Below, piece after piece: positions 11,798-24,123 of a DNA stretch of 64,000 nucleotides (within the stretch, counting starts at the first letter, position 1; every line of letters starts with the position of its first letter). Under the pieces are notes generated by a model. It was not told where the DNA came from and made no database searches. It saw only the letters and a program-made list of their open reading frames with translations. This stretch comes from Nectonema munidae (Eukaryota; Nematomorpha; Nectonematoida; Nectonematidae). The DNA is taken from positions 72,001 through 136,000 of the forward strand of contig JAUIRK010000855.1 in assembly GCA_030549495.1 (NCBI GenBank), written 5' to 3'. The translations under genes and the position numbers were made by a program.

Positions 11798-11961
11798 CAG
11801 AGATGGCGTAGCCAAAAAATGGAAGTTGGGGGGGTTTATTGGGGGGGTTGGGGGGGGCAAGCATATTGGAAATAAAATTATTTGGGGGCAGAAAAGGTAT
11901 TTGGGAGGGGGGGGGGGCACTGCCCCCTTGCCCCCCCTCTGGCTACACCCCTGCAGAGAGG
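11798..11961. mobile_element. Short hAT-like MITE with G-rich interior
   Basis: GGCGTAGCC at 11805-11813 and its near inverse GGCTACACC at 11941-11949 form short terminal inverted repeats, with the 3' end completing GGCTACACCCCTG. The inside is G-rich then C-rich (GGGGGGGCACTGCCCCC), as in the 'CAGGGGCGTAGCC' family of non-autonomous hAT elements. CAGAGATG before and CAGAGAGG after the element (7 of 8) could be the target duplication. If so, the first few bases of the 5' repeat are lost. Confidence 0.6.
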
Positions 11962-14270
11962 TAGTAATTTAAAGGACAGCTATGGCTACAACTATTTTCT
12001 AGTTATCTTGACTCTTTTTTTATGATTGATGTTTATTTAGAAATACTTAGTTTTTTAATAATTTATTTAGCAAAATGAAAACCATAACAAATGATTGTGC
12101 TTAACTTTTTAATCATTTTCTTGGCGAAAGCTTTAGCGAGTGCGAGTATATGTGATGGATTATTGATGATATGAGCGTTTAAATAATTATAATTCGATTT
12201 AAATTCAGATATGCAGCGCTAATTTTTAGTTGACAAAGTTAAATTCATCTGATTTTTTTAAACTTTTCAAACTAGCAAAGTTTCCCTTCTTACCTATACT
12301 ATACTGTCTCCCTCCACAAAAAAGAAGAAGCATTCATTTAACTCTTCAGCGAAAATATGAAGTCATTAAAAACATGATAAAGTTATGACATGTTTTCAAA
12401 TTGCTAAGAAATGGGTATTGCCAAAATGCAGATTCACATTGTTCTAAGTAAAAATAAAATTGATGGAATACTGGCTCAAACTGAAATTCAAAACTTCAAA
12501 ATAAAAGAAAACTTAAAATGAAGAGCTAAATAGTTTAGTTTTTAAGTGCTTTTGTGAAGCAAGAAAAATATATGCCTGTATCAGGTAGGCTATTCCAAGA
12601 AAAAGCCCTAATGCTAACTAGAGATTTAAAATGAGATGCGACACATTTTACCCAAAATGGCTGAAGCAAAAATGTATCAGAACTTGAAAGTCAAGTTATA
12701 CTTGATGCAATTAATTGGCTCAAAGAGTCTGGGAGATTAATAAAGCGAGAACTAATCAAAATATGTTTTGCTAAATTTGGTTTTACTTAATAAATCTCCA
12801 ATCCAAGAACCAACGGTTAGTGTGGATGAATATTTTAAGACTCAAATGTCAGGCCATGAATGGAAAGATTTTTTGATTGTTACTAGTACTAGTTTAATTT
12901 GTAATTACTAGATCTCTTAAATTCACAACATTAATTTGTAATTATTACTACTAGATTTGTTAAAATCACAAAATATTATTAATAATAAGTTTGTTCAATT
13001 CAACCTTTGTATTTACATATAAATTAAAAAGTTAACTGCTCAATTCAGAATCGGCGATTAACTTAATTACCTCCTCATTAAAAAATACTTTAAGAAGAAG
13101 AAGAGTGTAAAACAAGAAGATGATCATAAAGCGCATCAAGGCTTTATTATAAAATAACAATAAAATTTTTGAAAATCGATTGTAAAATAAATTATATATA
13201 ATATTATAGATATTTCCCTTTCATTTCTCTTTCAGGCTGCTTATAAACGACATTCAGTAACTTTTTCAAGCTTTCTTCCGATACTTTCAATCCAATTATC
13301 ATGTTCTGAATATAGTAAGGTGTTTTTGATACAACTTCGAAATTCAGGATTGCAGCAAAAACATATTATAACGAGACCAATAATTAAGTTCTTAAAATTC
13401 CAATAAAAATATGATTTATTATCTTCGATTTTCAAATAAAAACACTTATGACTCGAGTAAATTTGCTCTAATCATGATATGAAAGAAGCAGCCTTCAGGA
13501 GTCACTCCAACATTCTCAATTATAAGCCATTATTATGATTATTATCCATAGCTTTCGTTGAAAAGTAATGGGATACAACCCATAATGATCAAAGAAGAAA
13601 AAACATTTGTAAATAAATATATAGTAATTTCATAAATCCTTTCATACCTTTTCTTGAAACACTTTTGTTTTTTAGAAACAATATTTCAGACAGATATGCC
13701 CACAAAACATATGACATGAAATACTAAATTAATTAGTCGTGTTGTTGTTCCACTATGAAACCATTTCTTTATATCTTGATCATTTTAATATAGTACATGC
13801 ATATTTTATAGTATTTTCGCTTGCAACAAGTAAGACATTGTTAGTTAAGATGTGGGGTTGCAAATGTTGGAATTCTTGTAGAATCTAAAAAGCAGGAAAT
13901 ATAACTATTTTAATTCAATTAAAAAAAATAAAACTTTACTTCATTATTTTGAGTTAAAATCAATAATTCTCTATTATCGAAGAAATCTTTTCTTTTAGTT
14001 TAACTAAATTCCTTCTTGTTGTTGTCAAATCTTATATCTATTTTTATCTTCACCACTTCCATATTCGGTTCTCTTTTTTGTAATTCCTTGCTAAGACATG
14101 TTATATTCCGCTTCATTCCATTTGGAAGTTTAAAACGACGTCGTATTGAAGTAAGGGGTTTGAAAAGTATATTAAATGGAAGCTAATGGGAAACTAACTA
14201 TCGAAAGATAAATGGTTTCACCTGTATGTAGATTGTAAACATATTACATCATATTATAGTACACTAGAAC
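11962..14270. other. AT-rich flank upstream of the coiled-coil gene
   Basis: I see no supportable gene. A 64-codon minus-strand frame at 13241-13435 encodes a hydrophobic helix followed by CNPEFRSCIKNTL, which resembles the end of a membrane segment plus cytoplasmic tail. It has no partner exons and I do not call it. 12.5-13.1 kb holds only AT-rich sequence with short repeats of ACTAGT. Confidence 0.3.
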
Positions 14271-14345
14271 CAGGGGCTTGACAATAGGGGGGGGGGGGGG
14301 CATGGAGGACATATGTCCGGGCGACATTTTTTGGGGCGGCAAATA
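14271..14345 (+). mobile_element. 5' end of a hAT-like element
   Basis: CAGGGGCTTGACAATAGGG followed by a long G run and TATGTCCGGGCGAC, then TTTTTTGGGGCGGCAAAT, resembles the left end of a widespread hAT-type element. No matching right end is seen within the next kilobase, so this is probably a truncated copy. Confidence 0.4.
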
Positions 14346-14569
14346 TAAAAAATATATATACATGGTATACAGATCATTTGTTAGAAATGAGAAAAAAACT
14401 TTTAAAATTTGCTATCAATTCTAATGCAAATAAATTTTTACAGTGTCATTAGTACCTTTTGTCATAGTCCAACACAGATGAGACCTGTCATTCATTTTAT
14501 AAGATTATTCTTCAAAATTGTGTTTGAATTTCTTTAATTATAGATTATTTAATATTATTTAAGAGCGGA

Positions 14570-14809
14570 GCTTGGGGAGGCGGTCGATGTCACACTTTAG
14601 TGAGTGAGCCAAGTAACAGAAAAGATAACAGAGAGGAAGAGATAGAGAGAGAAAATCCGTCTGAAGTCAGAAAATCTCTGAAGTAAATTGTGAGGAAAAT
14701 CTCAGAAGTAGATTCTTACGCTTTGCGTATAAGCCGCCCTGTCGCTCTCTAGCCTGCCTATCTTGCGGAGTTACCTTAACGAAAACGATAACGAAGAGTA
14801 TTTTTGCAG
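14570..14809 (+). promoter_or_regulatory. Putative promoter / noncoding first exon of the coiled-coil gene
   Basis: A locally GC- and AG-richer block stands out from its AT-rich surroundings and ends in TTTTTGCAG|GTAAGC, a strong splice donor (GT at 14810). The next acceptor, TTTTTATAG at 15268-15277, lies 21 bases upstream of the first good ATG of the gene (15299). The simplest reading is a 5' untranslated exon ending at 14809. The transcription start is not visible and no TATA box is called. Confidence 0.3.
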
Positions 14810-15277
14810 GTAAGCTTCGTTTTTATTTGGTTAGTTATCGTTAATTGATAAGTCTTGTGCTTCAAAAGCATCTAAAAATAAAAATGACATCTTGTGTATT
14901 CTCACTACACTAATATGATGTGATGATATCTTTCTATGACACGTCTCTAAATCCTATAATTCAATATCCTTCGATATAATGAATGGTTTTACTGCGTTGG
15001 TATATCAAGTGAGAATAGCAAAATTAGGACAAGATATATTTGGAAAACTTTGTGTTATGTAAATTAATTTTATTATAAATATTTTAGAGCTTAATTTTTC
15101 AAATTTTTTATTTTTTTCCAAAAATTTAAAATCTAAAGTTAGAGTTAGATGTAATATTAAAGAGGTTTGGAAGCCCATTATCCTAAAATGAACCCTAGCA
15201 CAAACCGTTACCAATCTAACCTCAATAATGCGAATATTTTTTAAATATTATAACTATTATTAAATATATTTTTATAG

Positions 15278-15762
15278 AGCCTTAGAATTTTTCTTTAAAT
15301 GGACACAATTAAGAGAAAGAATATGATTTCCACGCAAATTATATACCCACCAGGCGAACATTTAGTAGGAGACGTTTCTGAGCATGCATCTTCACCTTCT
15401 TCATCATCAACATCTGCCTTTTTCTCTCCAAGACTCAAGAGAAACCGAGAAATGAACAAAAAAGCTCATTCTTACAAATTTTCTCTCTTTTCAAAATTTT
15501 TTAAAAAATCTTCCAATTCTGAAATTTTAAAAAGAGATTTTTACAAAAGAGAATATATGTTTGGAAATGATTTGGGGTTCAATGACATTGAAAATTGTCC
15601 TCTTGATGAAGTTCAAGAAGAGGAAAAGGAAGAAGAAAATGAAAGTTCACAAAAAATTATAATGAGCCACGCAATCACGAAAGTGCCTGAAGAAGAAACT
15701 AGTATAAGCGCGATCCAAGAGAGTGAAGAGAAAAAGTCTTTTGATAGATCAGCTTCTGAAAG
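15278..15762 (+). CDS. Coiled-coil gene, first coding exon (start codon 15299)
   Basis: The exon follows acceptor TTTTTATAG and starts at ATG 15299. It encodes about 154 residues: a serine cluster (SSPSSSSTSAFFSP, residues about 31-44), a basic region (RLKRNREMNKKAHSYKFS), then an acidic run (EVQEEEKEEENESS, about 103-116) and SAIQESEEKKSFDRSASER. No coiled coil or known domain is seen, so the stretch looks disordered and phosphorylatable. I place the end at AG|GTCATT (15762) because its phase 2 joins the next exon to give SERSSFSTVSS. The donor itself is weak. The frame would otherwise run on to a stop at 15806. The upstream region has no in-frame alternative start after the acceptor. Confidence 0.65.
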
Positions 15763-18397
15763 GTCATTTTTTAATTTGTTTACTTTTACCCTTGAAATTG
15801 TAGTTTAACTCTTTTGTTAAATGAAAAAGTTCTTAGATGCGCAATTATAGTTGCTTGAATAGGGTTTTTAGGATTCTCTGTTTGAAGTCAATACGTCTTC
15901 TTTAGAATCTAAACTACCTTAGTATATTTATAATGTGTTTAACTTATAAGAAACGAGATTCACATGAAATGAAGAGAAAAGTCATCCCATTTCTTGATCC
16001 TTTTTATGCCAACTTTAAAAATATTTTAAAGTAATGAAATTTTACATAGCTCGTAAAAATTATAGATCACCTTTCATCAAAATCTTGAGAGTACATATCG
16101 AATTTTTCGGTTCAAATGCATTTTATGATTCGTGAGGGTGCACAATGCACATGCAAAAACTTTTCCTCACGAATGAACACTACTAAATACAAAAATCTTT
16201 CAAATTGGACTAATACTCTTGAATGACAAATAGAAATCTGGGCAGTAATATGTTTTTCAGACATAGTTAGTAGTCTAAGACAAGGGAGTCCTCTTTCTAC
16301 TGTAGGAAAAATCTTGTTATAAACAAAAGCACAAGATTTTTTGACAAAGAAGAAGAAGTTTATAAATAACATGGCCAGAATCAGTTTTATTTTTAAAAGA
16401 GTATACTAATATAGTTGAAAGTAATAACTCTTTGTCGTCATCTTTTTAGTTTATAGTTTTCATAACTTTTTGAAATTTAAATATAATATTTTCATTCCAA
16501 CAAATTTCCCTATTTAACACCTAAAAAACCTCTATTTTTTGATATTTTGTACTTTTTTTTGAATCAGCTTTTTGAATTTAAAAAATTGAAAAAGTAACTA
16601 ATTCTCTTTAAGCTGAGTTTTATTTTAAATTGAATTTTTATTTACATACAAACTCCTGTATAGTAACAAAATCGATATTTTTTATGTCCAATGTTTTTGT
16701 TTTAAATCTATTTAAATTACAGGAATCACAATGGCATTTTATTAATTTTGCCCCTTTCCTTTTCTATGTCCTCAAATAAAATTTATAAGCATCTTGGTTT
16801 TTTCAATAATCTAGAAATCGCTTCTTTTTTTGTGAATTCTTCTTTGCTTTCAAAAAATTTTTCTTGATGAGCATTCACCTTAAATAATCCTGACAAAACA
16901 TCATCTGTCATGGTTGATATTAATGGCGTTTTTACTCCTATAAATAGATGTTTCCCCTCTATAAGCTGATTGAGGGAAAGTTGAAGAAAAATAAACAGAT
17001 TTTGCTTCAGATGGAAAAGATCATCATATATGAGCAAGCGTTGAAATTAATTTTCAAATTTATAATTGTGAATTTTTGGCTACATATCTAGAGGCCCTCT
17101 GCTACAAAGTTTTCAATTTTATATAACTCATTGATTCGTTTTCACTGAGTTTAATCAAATAAAGACTTTTCAGTGAAAATAAAGAAATCTAAATATGGAA
17201 GGTTAGTTGTTTTAGGAAAACATTCTTCTATAGTTTGACCATCAACATTAGGATGGAATTTTTGTCTAGAAAGAAAAATCAAGAAGTCTTAACTTAATGC
17301 TTAATTTTTCTGTAATGAACAATTGCATACTGTTAAGTTACACAGCTTGAAGAGCTTTAACCTAATTTCGAAGGATAATATAGTCTAGTTTAATAGTTTA
17401 AGATAGAGAGACAAGAAATGAATGCACCATAAGCTTTAGAAAGCACAGTTTGTTTAGTTAGAGAGAGCCTATAAAATGACGCTGCTAGTTTATCCTGAAT
17501 TCTTGGACAATGCCTGACATTTGATTGAGTTTTGAAATGATTAAGGAAACACATCATTGTAAAACTTATAAATAAAGATATGCACGTTTCTATTAAAAAA
17601 GTCTTTTTAATTTGGGTAAATATTGTATTTGCAAAGATAGGATTAATTGAGTTGATTAAAGCCATGATATTTTATTTTATTGATACGTTCGGAGATTTTG
17701 CAATCCTTTTGATTAAGCCCATATATAAGTCCTTCGCGTATAAAACCTGTCGACCAATGTGTGTGTGTTTATTTAAAAACAGCTAAATTGTAAATAAAAA
17801 TGGTAAGTAATGAAAAAAAGTAGAATTTCAAAGAAAATAATTTGAATTTTAAAAAGACAAAATAAATTTTTAAAAGGACAAAAGTGAACTAAATTTAAAA
17901 AATAAATTAAAACTTACCATTTTTTTAAAAATATCTGAAATTTCAATATTTAATTTCCAGTTAACGCAGTTTAAGTGTTAACTTTAGCCTAAATACAAAT
18001 TTAATCCATCAAAAAAGAAAAAACCATGACTTCATTAAAACAAGTTCTATATTTTTATGCAAGAGATAAAAAAAATGAGTACACATTAAAACTAAGTACT
18101 TATTAATTTAGCAAAGCTTGCTTTGGCATTATGTCGTTTTGTGATGATGTACTTTACTAACTTGCACAGTGTTGTGTTACCTATTTTAATATTAAGTTCA
18201 CTAATTTCATAAGTTAACCTGCTAAAACGTAACTATCGTTGTCAATACTGTATGTTTAAGGACATAAAGCCGTTACAGTGAAACATCCGTTCGAGCAATT
18301 GAATTACGGCGGATTCTTTAGGGAAAGGGTTCGGTCGCCCTCGTCGGACATGTCATTATTAGTGTATTTTATCTTTCTTAAATGGCTTTTTATGTAG
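15763..18397 (+). other. Intron of the coiled-coil gene (first coding intron)
   Basis: About 2.6 kb of AT-rich sequence with scattered short open frames on both strands (for example 16783-17037 and 17390-17665, minus) that show no recognisable domains. It ends at GGCTTTTTATGTAG. No transposon end is clear. Confidence 0.5.
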
Positions 18398-18634
18398 ATC
18401 CAGCTTTTCAACTGTATCCAGCTTGGAAACGAGAAGCTCTTCAATTGATGATATAGAGAATCTGAAAACAAAGTTATCCTCCCTAACCCATAGTATCAGG
18501 AGTGAAGAAATAGCTTATGGAAAAGGAGTCGCTTCTCCGGTTCAAAGCTGCCATGCAAAAGTGAATAAAGCAAAGGATAGGGAATTTCAGATTGAAAAAG
18601 TCAAGGAAAAAGATCGCATTATAAGTCAGTTAAA
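18398..18634 (+). CDS. Coiled-coil gene, coding exon 2
   Basis: After acceptor CTTTTTATGTAG the exon reads (R)SSFSTVSSLETRSSSIDD, then turns into helix-forming charged sequence: IENLKTKLSSLTHSIRSEE and KVNKAKDREFQIEKVKEKD. This is the transition from the serine-rich N terminus to the rod. The exon is 237 bp, phase 2 on both sides. It ends at TTAAA|GTATAC. A nicer-looking donor 10 bases earlier (ATAA|GTCAGT) would put the next exon out of frame, so I reject it. A second in-frame AG (TATCCAG, 18419) could serve as an alternative acceptor but is out of phase. Confidence 0.65.
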
Positions 18635-19988
18635 GTATACCCATTTTATCACGTTTTTAACTGGCGAAATAGCGCTACGTTCAAAGCATTTCTGGTGACC
18701 TGGCCTGTCCGAATTTCATTAAGAAAAATTGATAACCCTGTTGCCCAAACTACTTTTCACCACTTCTAAAATGTAGAATGGCGTTGACCCTGCTTATCTT
18801 CAACATAATAGGAAGAATTAATGGACGGCTTTCAATAATAACATATTCTTTGAATAGTTAGTTGGATAAAATATATATTTATTTCATAGGTCTCAATGTT
18901 TCAGTATTTGAAATACACTCATATAAACCGACTTACAAAAAGTGAATGGAAAGTGTTTCGATTGCAATCTTCTTTTTTTCCAAGATTACATCGCATATGA
19001 CACATTTGCAAGTTCTCCATAACTTTTAATTAATTTCTATATACTTTTTGGATAGAGTAATAATTACTTTCAAATTTCAAATAATAAAGCTAAACATTCA
19101 AATACTTAACTATTATATGTATCAATTTTCCACGATTTATTTGGCAAGATTTAAAAAAGATGTCAACTTTTCAAATGTTTTTCATGTCAAATATAATGTT
19201 ACAGTGAGTCTAGTATGTTATTTGTCATAAACCATGAATATTTCACAGCACAAACTTCACTTTTTTCTTAAAGTAATTTATTCGGTGATACCAAGCGGTC
19301 TTTGGCGCTCTTCTATCTATCCTATACAAAACGCACATGCACACATCATGCTTGTTTGTTGTATATATGATACACATATAGTTCTTTTTTCCATATTATT
19401 TTTTTTGTTCTGCACTTAAAAATTTTCTTCTTTTTAAATTAAATTTCTAATAAATAAGATAAGCGAGAAGTAGGGGATGCATAGTTTTCGCTCGATCTCT
19501 CCTGAAACCTTTTACAGACTCAGCGCTTTTTAGTTTTCTAAATTTTACTCTTTACTTTAACAGACATAATTCATTAATTTTTGGGTCATTTTTATGATAT
19601 GCTTTTTAAGAAAATTCATCCTTGATATACTTGGCATAAGCTTTAGCAACTATTTCATTTTAGAAGGAAATTAAGATGGCTAGATTATTATCAGTTTTCA
19701 CACATAATTATAATTACATGAAAAAATGTTGTACTTCACTCCTAAACACTCAACTGTTTGCCAATCGGTAAAAACTTCAACCGATATTGATCTACCGACT
19801 GTAGACACGTTTCTAAATGTATACCCTTTAGAATTAATACACAATGAAATAATTTCGAACGCATTTTAACGATGCATAAAAAGTACAAATATGATGTATG
19901 TAGGCTAGGTGGGTGCTTTTCACCAATGACACCGTATCAAAAATCTAAATTAGTTTTACAAGCGACTTATTTTTACTTTTGATTGTAG
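18635..19988 (+). other. Intron of the coiled-coil gene
   Basis: About 1.35 kb, AT-rich, ending in TTTTACTTTTGATTGTAG. I see no gene or clear repeat inside. Confidence 0.5.
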
Positions 19989-20213
19989 ACAAGTTCTGAA
20001 AAGCAATTCCTTTGAAAGCGAGATGAAAGATTTGGACTTTGAAAATGAACTTTCCAAGATAAGCAATCGGATATACGAGCTAACCACTGGTAAAAGGGAT
20101 CTGGAAAAATCGGTCAAAATGCTGAATGTTAGTGAGAAGAAACGACTCCAAGAAATCATCAGACTTAAAAATATGCACAGGATAGAGATAGCAAAGCTAG
20201 AAGAAAAGTCTAA
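19989..20213 (+). CDS. Coiled-coil gene, coding exon 3 (3' end uncertain)
   Basis: This exon follows acceptor TTTGATTGTAG and encodes QVLKSNSFESEMKDLDFENE, LSKISNRIYELTTGKRDLEK, SVKMLNVSEKKRLQEIIRLK and MHRIEIAKLEEKSK, a clear heptad-type coiled coil. The start phase (one base completing a codon) matches the previous exon. The end is uncertain: GT at 20208 or 20214 gives the phase needed by the next exon but both are weak donors. GT at 20233 (CTT|GTAAAA) is the better match to a donor but is out of phase. I give 20213 as a compromise. Confidence 0.65.
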
Positions 20214-20268
20214 GTTTGATGCTCAAAGACTTGTAAAACCTTTTCTCTTTTACAATTAATATTAGTAG

Positions 20269-20368
20269 GACGTTGCGAAAGAAAGAGAAAATTGTCGAGA
20301 AAAAAGTCAACTCAGAATGCGCTATAAAAGCATTTCACAGAGAAAAAACAGTTAGATTAACTAAGCAG
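20269..20368 (+). CDS. Coiled-coil gene, coding exon 4 (short)
   Basis: Between acceptor AATATTAGTAG and the strong donor AAGCAG|GTTAGT the middle frame reads TLRKKEKIVEKKVNSECAIK then AFHREKTVRLTKQ, charged and helix-forming like its neighbours. It starts with one base of a split codon and ends in phase 0. A three-base earlier acceptor (ATTAG, exon from 20266) is equally in phase and would add one residue. The intron before it would be only about 52-61 bp. Confidence 0.6.
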
Positions 20369-23300
20369 GTTAGTAAACCGCGTTAGTAGAGTTATATCGA
20401 CTGAAACGAGGTGTTTGTCTCTTAAGCTACTAATTAATTTAGTGACTAACTAACAAACTTTCTTTTTAAGTTCTGCGGCAGACAAGTGTCAGTCAGTCAG
20501 TTAGCCAATTAATCAATTGGGTTGTTGTTATTTCGTAAACTGTGTAATTAGTCAGGCGTGGCGGAAAATGTGAATGAAGCGCGTGGGATAATGCTCTAGA
20601 ATTATAGAACTTTCATTCGAAATATGCCAGGCTGATGAACAACTAATAACAAATATGAAATACAGTAATCTTCAATTTGCCTATAAAACTTGGGATTGTA
20701 ATAAACTAAATAAATTGATATCTATCGAAATACGCTGTAAAGAAAGTATTCGTAATTCTTACTCAATACAATTTCCAAGGATCACACACCATAATATATT
20801 CATTTTTCTGTCCACGTTCTTATAACTGCTACGCTTAAAATATGTGGACTATAAATGTAATTTTATTGCACCAGATTTCATTAATGGGCAGTTCAGCTCG
20901 CCCGTGCTCTTATAATCTAAAAATATAGCTATATCCTGGCTTAGTTCGTAAAAGTGCTCTTGAGACAGCCACATCTCACTTCTGTGCACACTAGTTGTGT
21001 GTAAGCAGATTGCATGAGAACAGGGATATGAAAACAACCTAGCTTTTAAAGTATACTTTTTACAGTTTTGATCTTCTCGGAATTTGAGATGAAAGCCTTT
21101 CTCCACAGAACAAATCTGTGAAAAGAATGACAGCGTTTTTAGGCATATGTAATGAATCCTTTAGGTCAATCGCCACCAACATAGAGTTGGGCGCATCGTG
21201 TAGATGATTATGGAAGTATTTCTTTGACAAATCCTAAAAAATTAAATAGCTAAATGTTTCTTGTTCTTCCTTGAAGTAGTTTGTAAATAATATTTGCTCA
21301 AGTATGTCTTCATTAAAAATCTGATGGCAATTGTAAGGGGTTTCGTCTATTTGACAACGATATGTGCGACAGAATGACGTGCTTTTCACAAAAATTTGTT
21401 CGTTTGTTCTTAAGAATGACGAGTTTTATCAGCTATTAGTCTCTCCAAATATTGAATGAATTTCCTACATAAATGCCAGTACTTTGTATGAAGGAGTATT
21501 TTCAAACTATAACTTTGTTTAGCTCCGCATTGCACACTCTCTACATGATTCTAATTCTCGTGTTGAAATGAATGTGAATGTGAAACGAAGGCATCTTTAT
21601 AATTTTGTGAAACTGAATTAGAAGTAATATTGCCAGTAATAGTAATAAATGCTAAAAAATGGTAATATGCATTAAACTAAGACAAGGTAAACATACTCCG
21701 CGTTACATGCTTCGTAGCACATTCGTTGAAAAACGCAGCTTTACGCGGTTTAATAGGGGGCACCTGCACAGCTGCTAGGTAGTGCGTAGCTATACAAATT
21801 TAGACGATTTTTAAGCACTCGTCAAAATTTTGAGAGTACACAAATGTCAATGATGAAATAGAGAAATGTCCGCCATGCAAATACCCATGCTTTACACCCC
21901 TTTTATATAGTAGATTTTCTTCCAACAATTATAATTTGTAAATAGTTTTTTATAAAATAGATTTTTATGCCATAGTACAAAATACTCTAATTTTCTTTTT
22001 TTCAGAAAATATTTTCCATAACAGTGTTCATTTTTTAGTTCGTTTGTTGAGTAACTAGTAAGATCTAGTAAGTTTGTTTGTTAGCTAGTCAGTGACTAGC
22101 CCATTTCAAATTTAATAGAATCAAATAGTAAATGTGTAAGACAGTGAATCACACATATTTTAATGGTAAAAATATTTTATTAATTTCTATTAATATATTG
22201 TAGAATTTGGGGGACTCCTTTGATTGGGGCCATTTAACCTTTAGAATATGATTGCAATTGCACTAAAATTTTATAAACAAATCTAACTTGTAAATAAAAA
22301 ATGAAATAAAATTTATTGAACACTATTGAAAGAAGAAAAATATATAGCTGCTGTGAGAATATTTAGAAATAGTGATTGATCCAAAACTAGGATGCTGAAC
22401 GTGAAAAAGTTCACTTCGTACAAGTTGTATAACACTGTTTTTAAAAATACTAAAAAGCTAAAAATGGCACATACGAGCAGCATGTGTTTCTAAAAAATTT
22501 AATTATTGAAGATTTTTTAATTTTTTTCTAAGATATATTTTACAAATACCCTTTCCAACTTTATCTCACTTATTTACAAAATGTATAGGATGTTTTGACA
22601 GGCAACGTTTTTACAAAACACATAGCGAAACATCGGGAAAGTGAAAAAATTGAAAACATGGAGAAAAATGCCCCTTTGTATGAGGAGGATGTATCAACAT
22701 AGCTCACGAGAAAAATATCATTTGTTAGAATTGTGCCATCCTAGATGTGAACCTTGGTAATCGGATTAGAGCGTTTAAATGGAAAAGTATACAATCAATC
22801 TGCCTTGTATAAACACACATCCTGTGCACGAGGATTTATTTGAGATATCAGGACAACAACAAGCGAGCACAGGTCGGCTTGGAGAAATCAGCATTCAGCG
22901 CGCTTCTTCCAACTTTCCGGGTTGTGGGAAAGCGAGGGAAAGCATTTCAACGCAACAATGGCACACTATTCGATTCAGCACCCCTAAATATACAGCTTGT
23001 TTTGTGCATGCATACAATCCAGGCAGTCTCTATTTTGTGTATATCCCTCTCTAAAGCAACTATGAAAAAGAATGTGAGGAATATGTGCCTTCTTTTTTGT
23101 GAGTCCAGTTAGTTGCTTGCGCGAATAATTTCGTGGTAGGACCCTTTTACAAAGTCATTTTACAAAATTGAATTAAAATGGTCTTTATTCGAAAATTGAC
23201 TACTTTCACACTGGCTCAGCTTAGGTTAACATAACATTTTTCGTGTTTTCTCCAAATTTTGTAGGAAAATTTTATTGAATTTAATATTTTCTTTTTTGTA

Positions 23301-23915
23301 ACTTAGAATTTTCTCACATTAAAAATGATTTACGTAGGTCAACATAAAACTTCATAAGGATGATTTATCTGATGTTTGTTGGGGAGTTTTAAGGTTTCGA
23401 ATTGGAATAGGGGCTGTGTAAACGGAAGCTTGATATTTTATCTAAATTTCGCTTTAAATACATTTTTCATTCATGGCTTGATCTAGCCAAAATCACCAAG
23501 TATTTGTTTCTAATTTTTACCAATCAAATATTTTAATTTTTACTCATCGTATTCATTTATAACCCTCGCCTGGCCGTATAGAAACTGAGCTGCCATGTGG
23601 TGTTTTGGTTCAAAGATTTAGATGAAAATTATTGGTATATTGAAAAATGAGTACCCTGTAGTTGGCAAAATTTTTATTTACTTCAATATATTAACCTAAA
23701 AAGTAAGATTTTGAAGAGAATTTTAACACAAATGATATAAAATAAAATTTAACATCATCTATATTTTTTCATCATGTATATTCGTTAGTAAAATCTTAAA
23801 GTTTTTTGGAATAAATGAAAAATAAGATGTTATTCCATTATAATTAAATTTTTGTTTGATTAGCTTGCCCATGTTAGTTCCTATGTTTAGGGTCACTGTA
23901 TCAATACTCAAAAAA

Positions 23916-24123
<208 letters not shown>

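Noticed and set aside
13241-13435. Possible end of a seven-helix receptor (ICFCCNPEFRSCIKNTL)
   Set aside because: One hydrophobic helix and a short tail only. No other receptor exons nearby on that strand and no confident motif.
22779-23112. Two overlapping 90-codon frames in a less AT-rich patch
   Set aside because: Neither shows a domain, good start context or splice partners, and they overlap in different frames.
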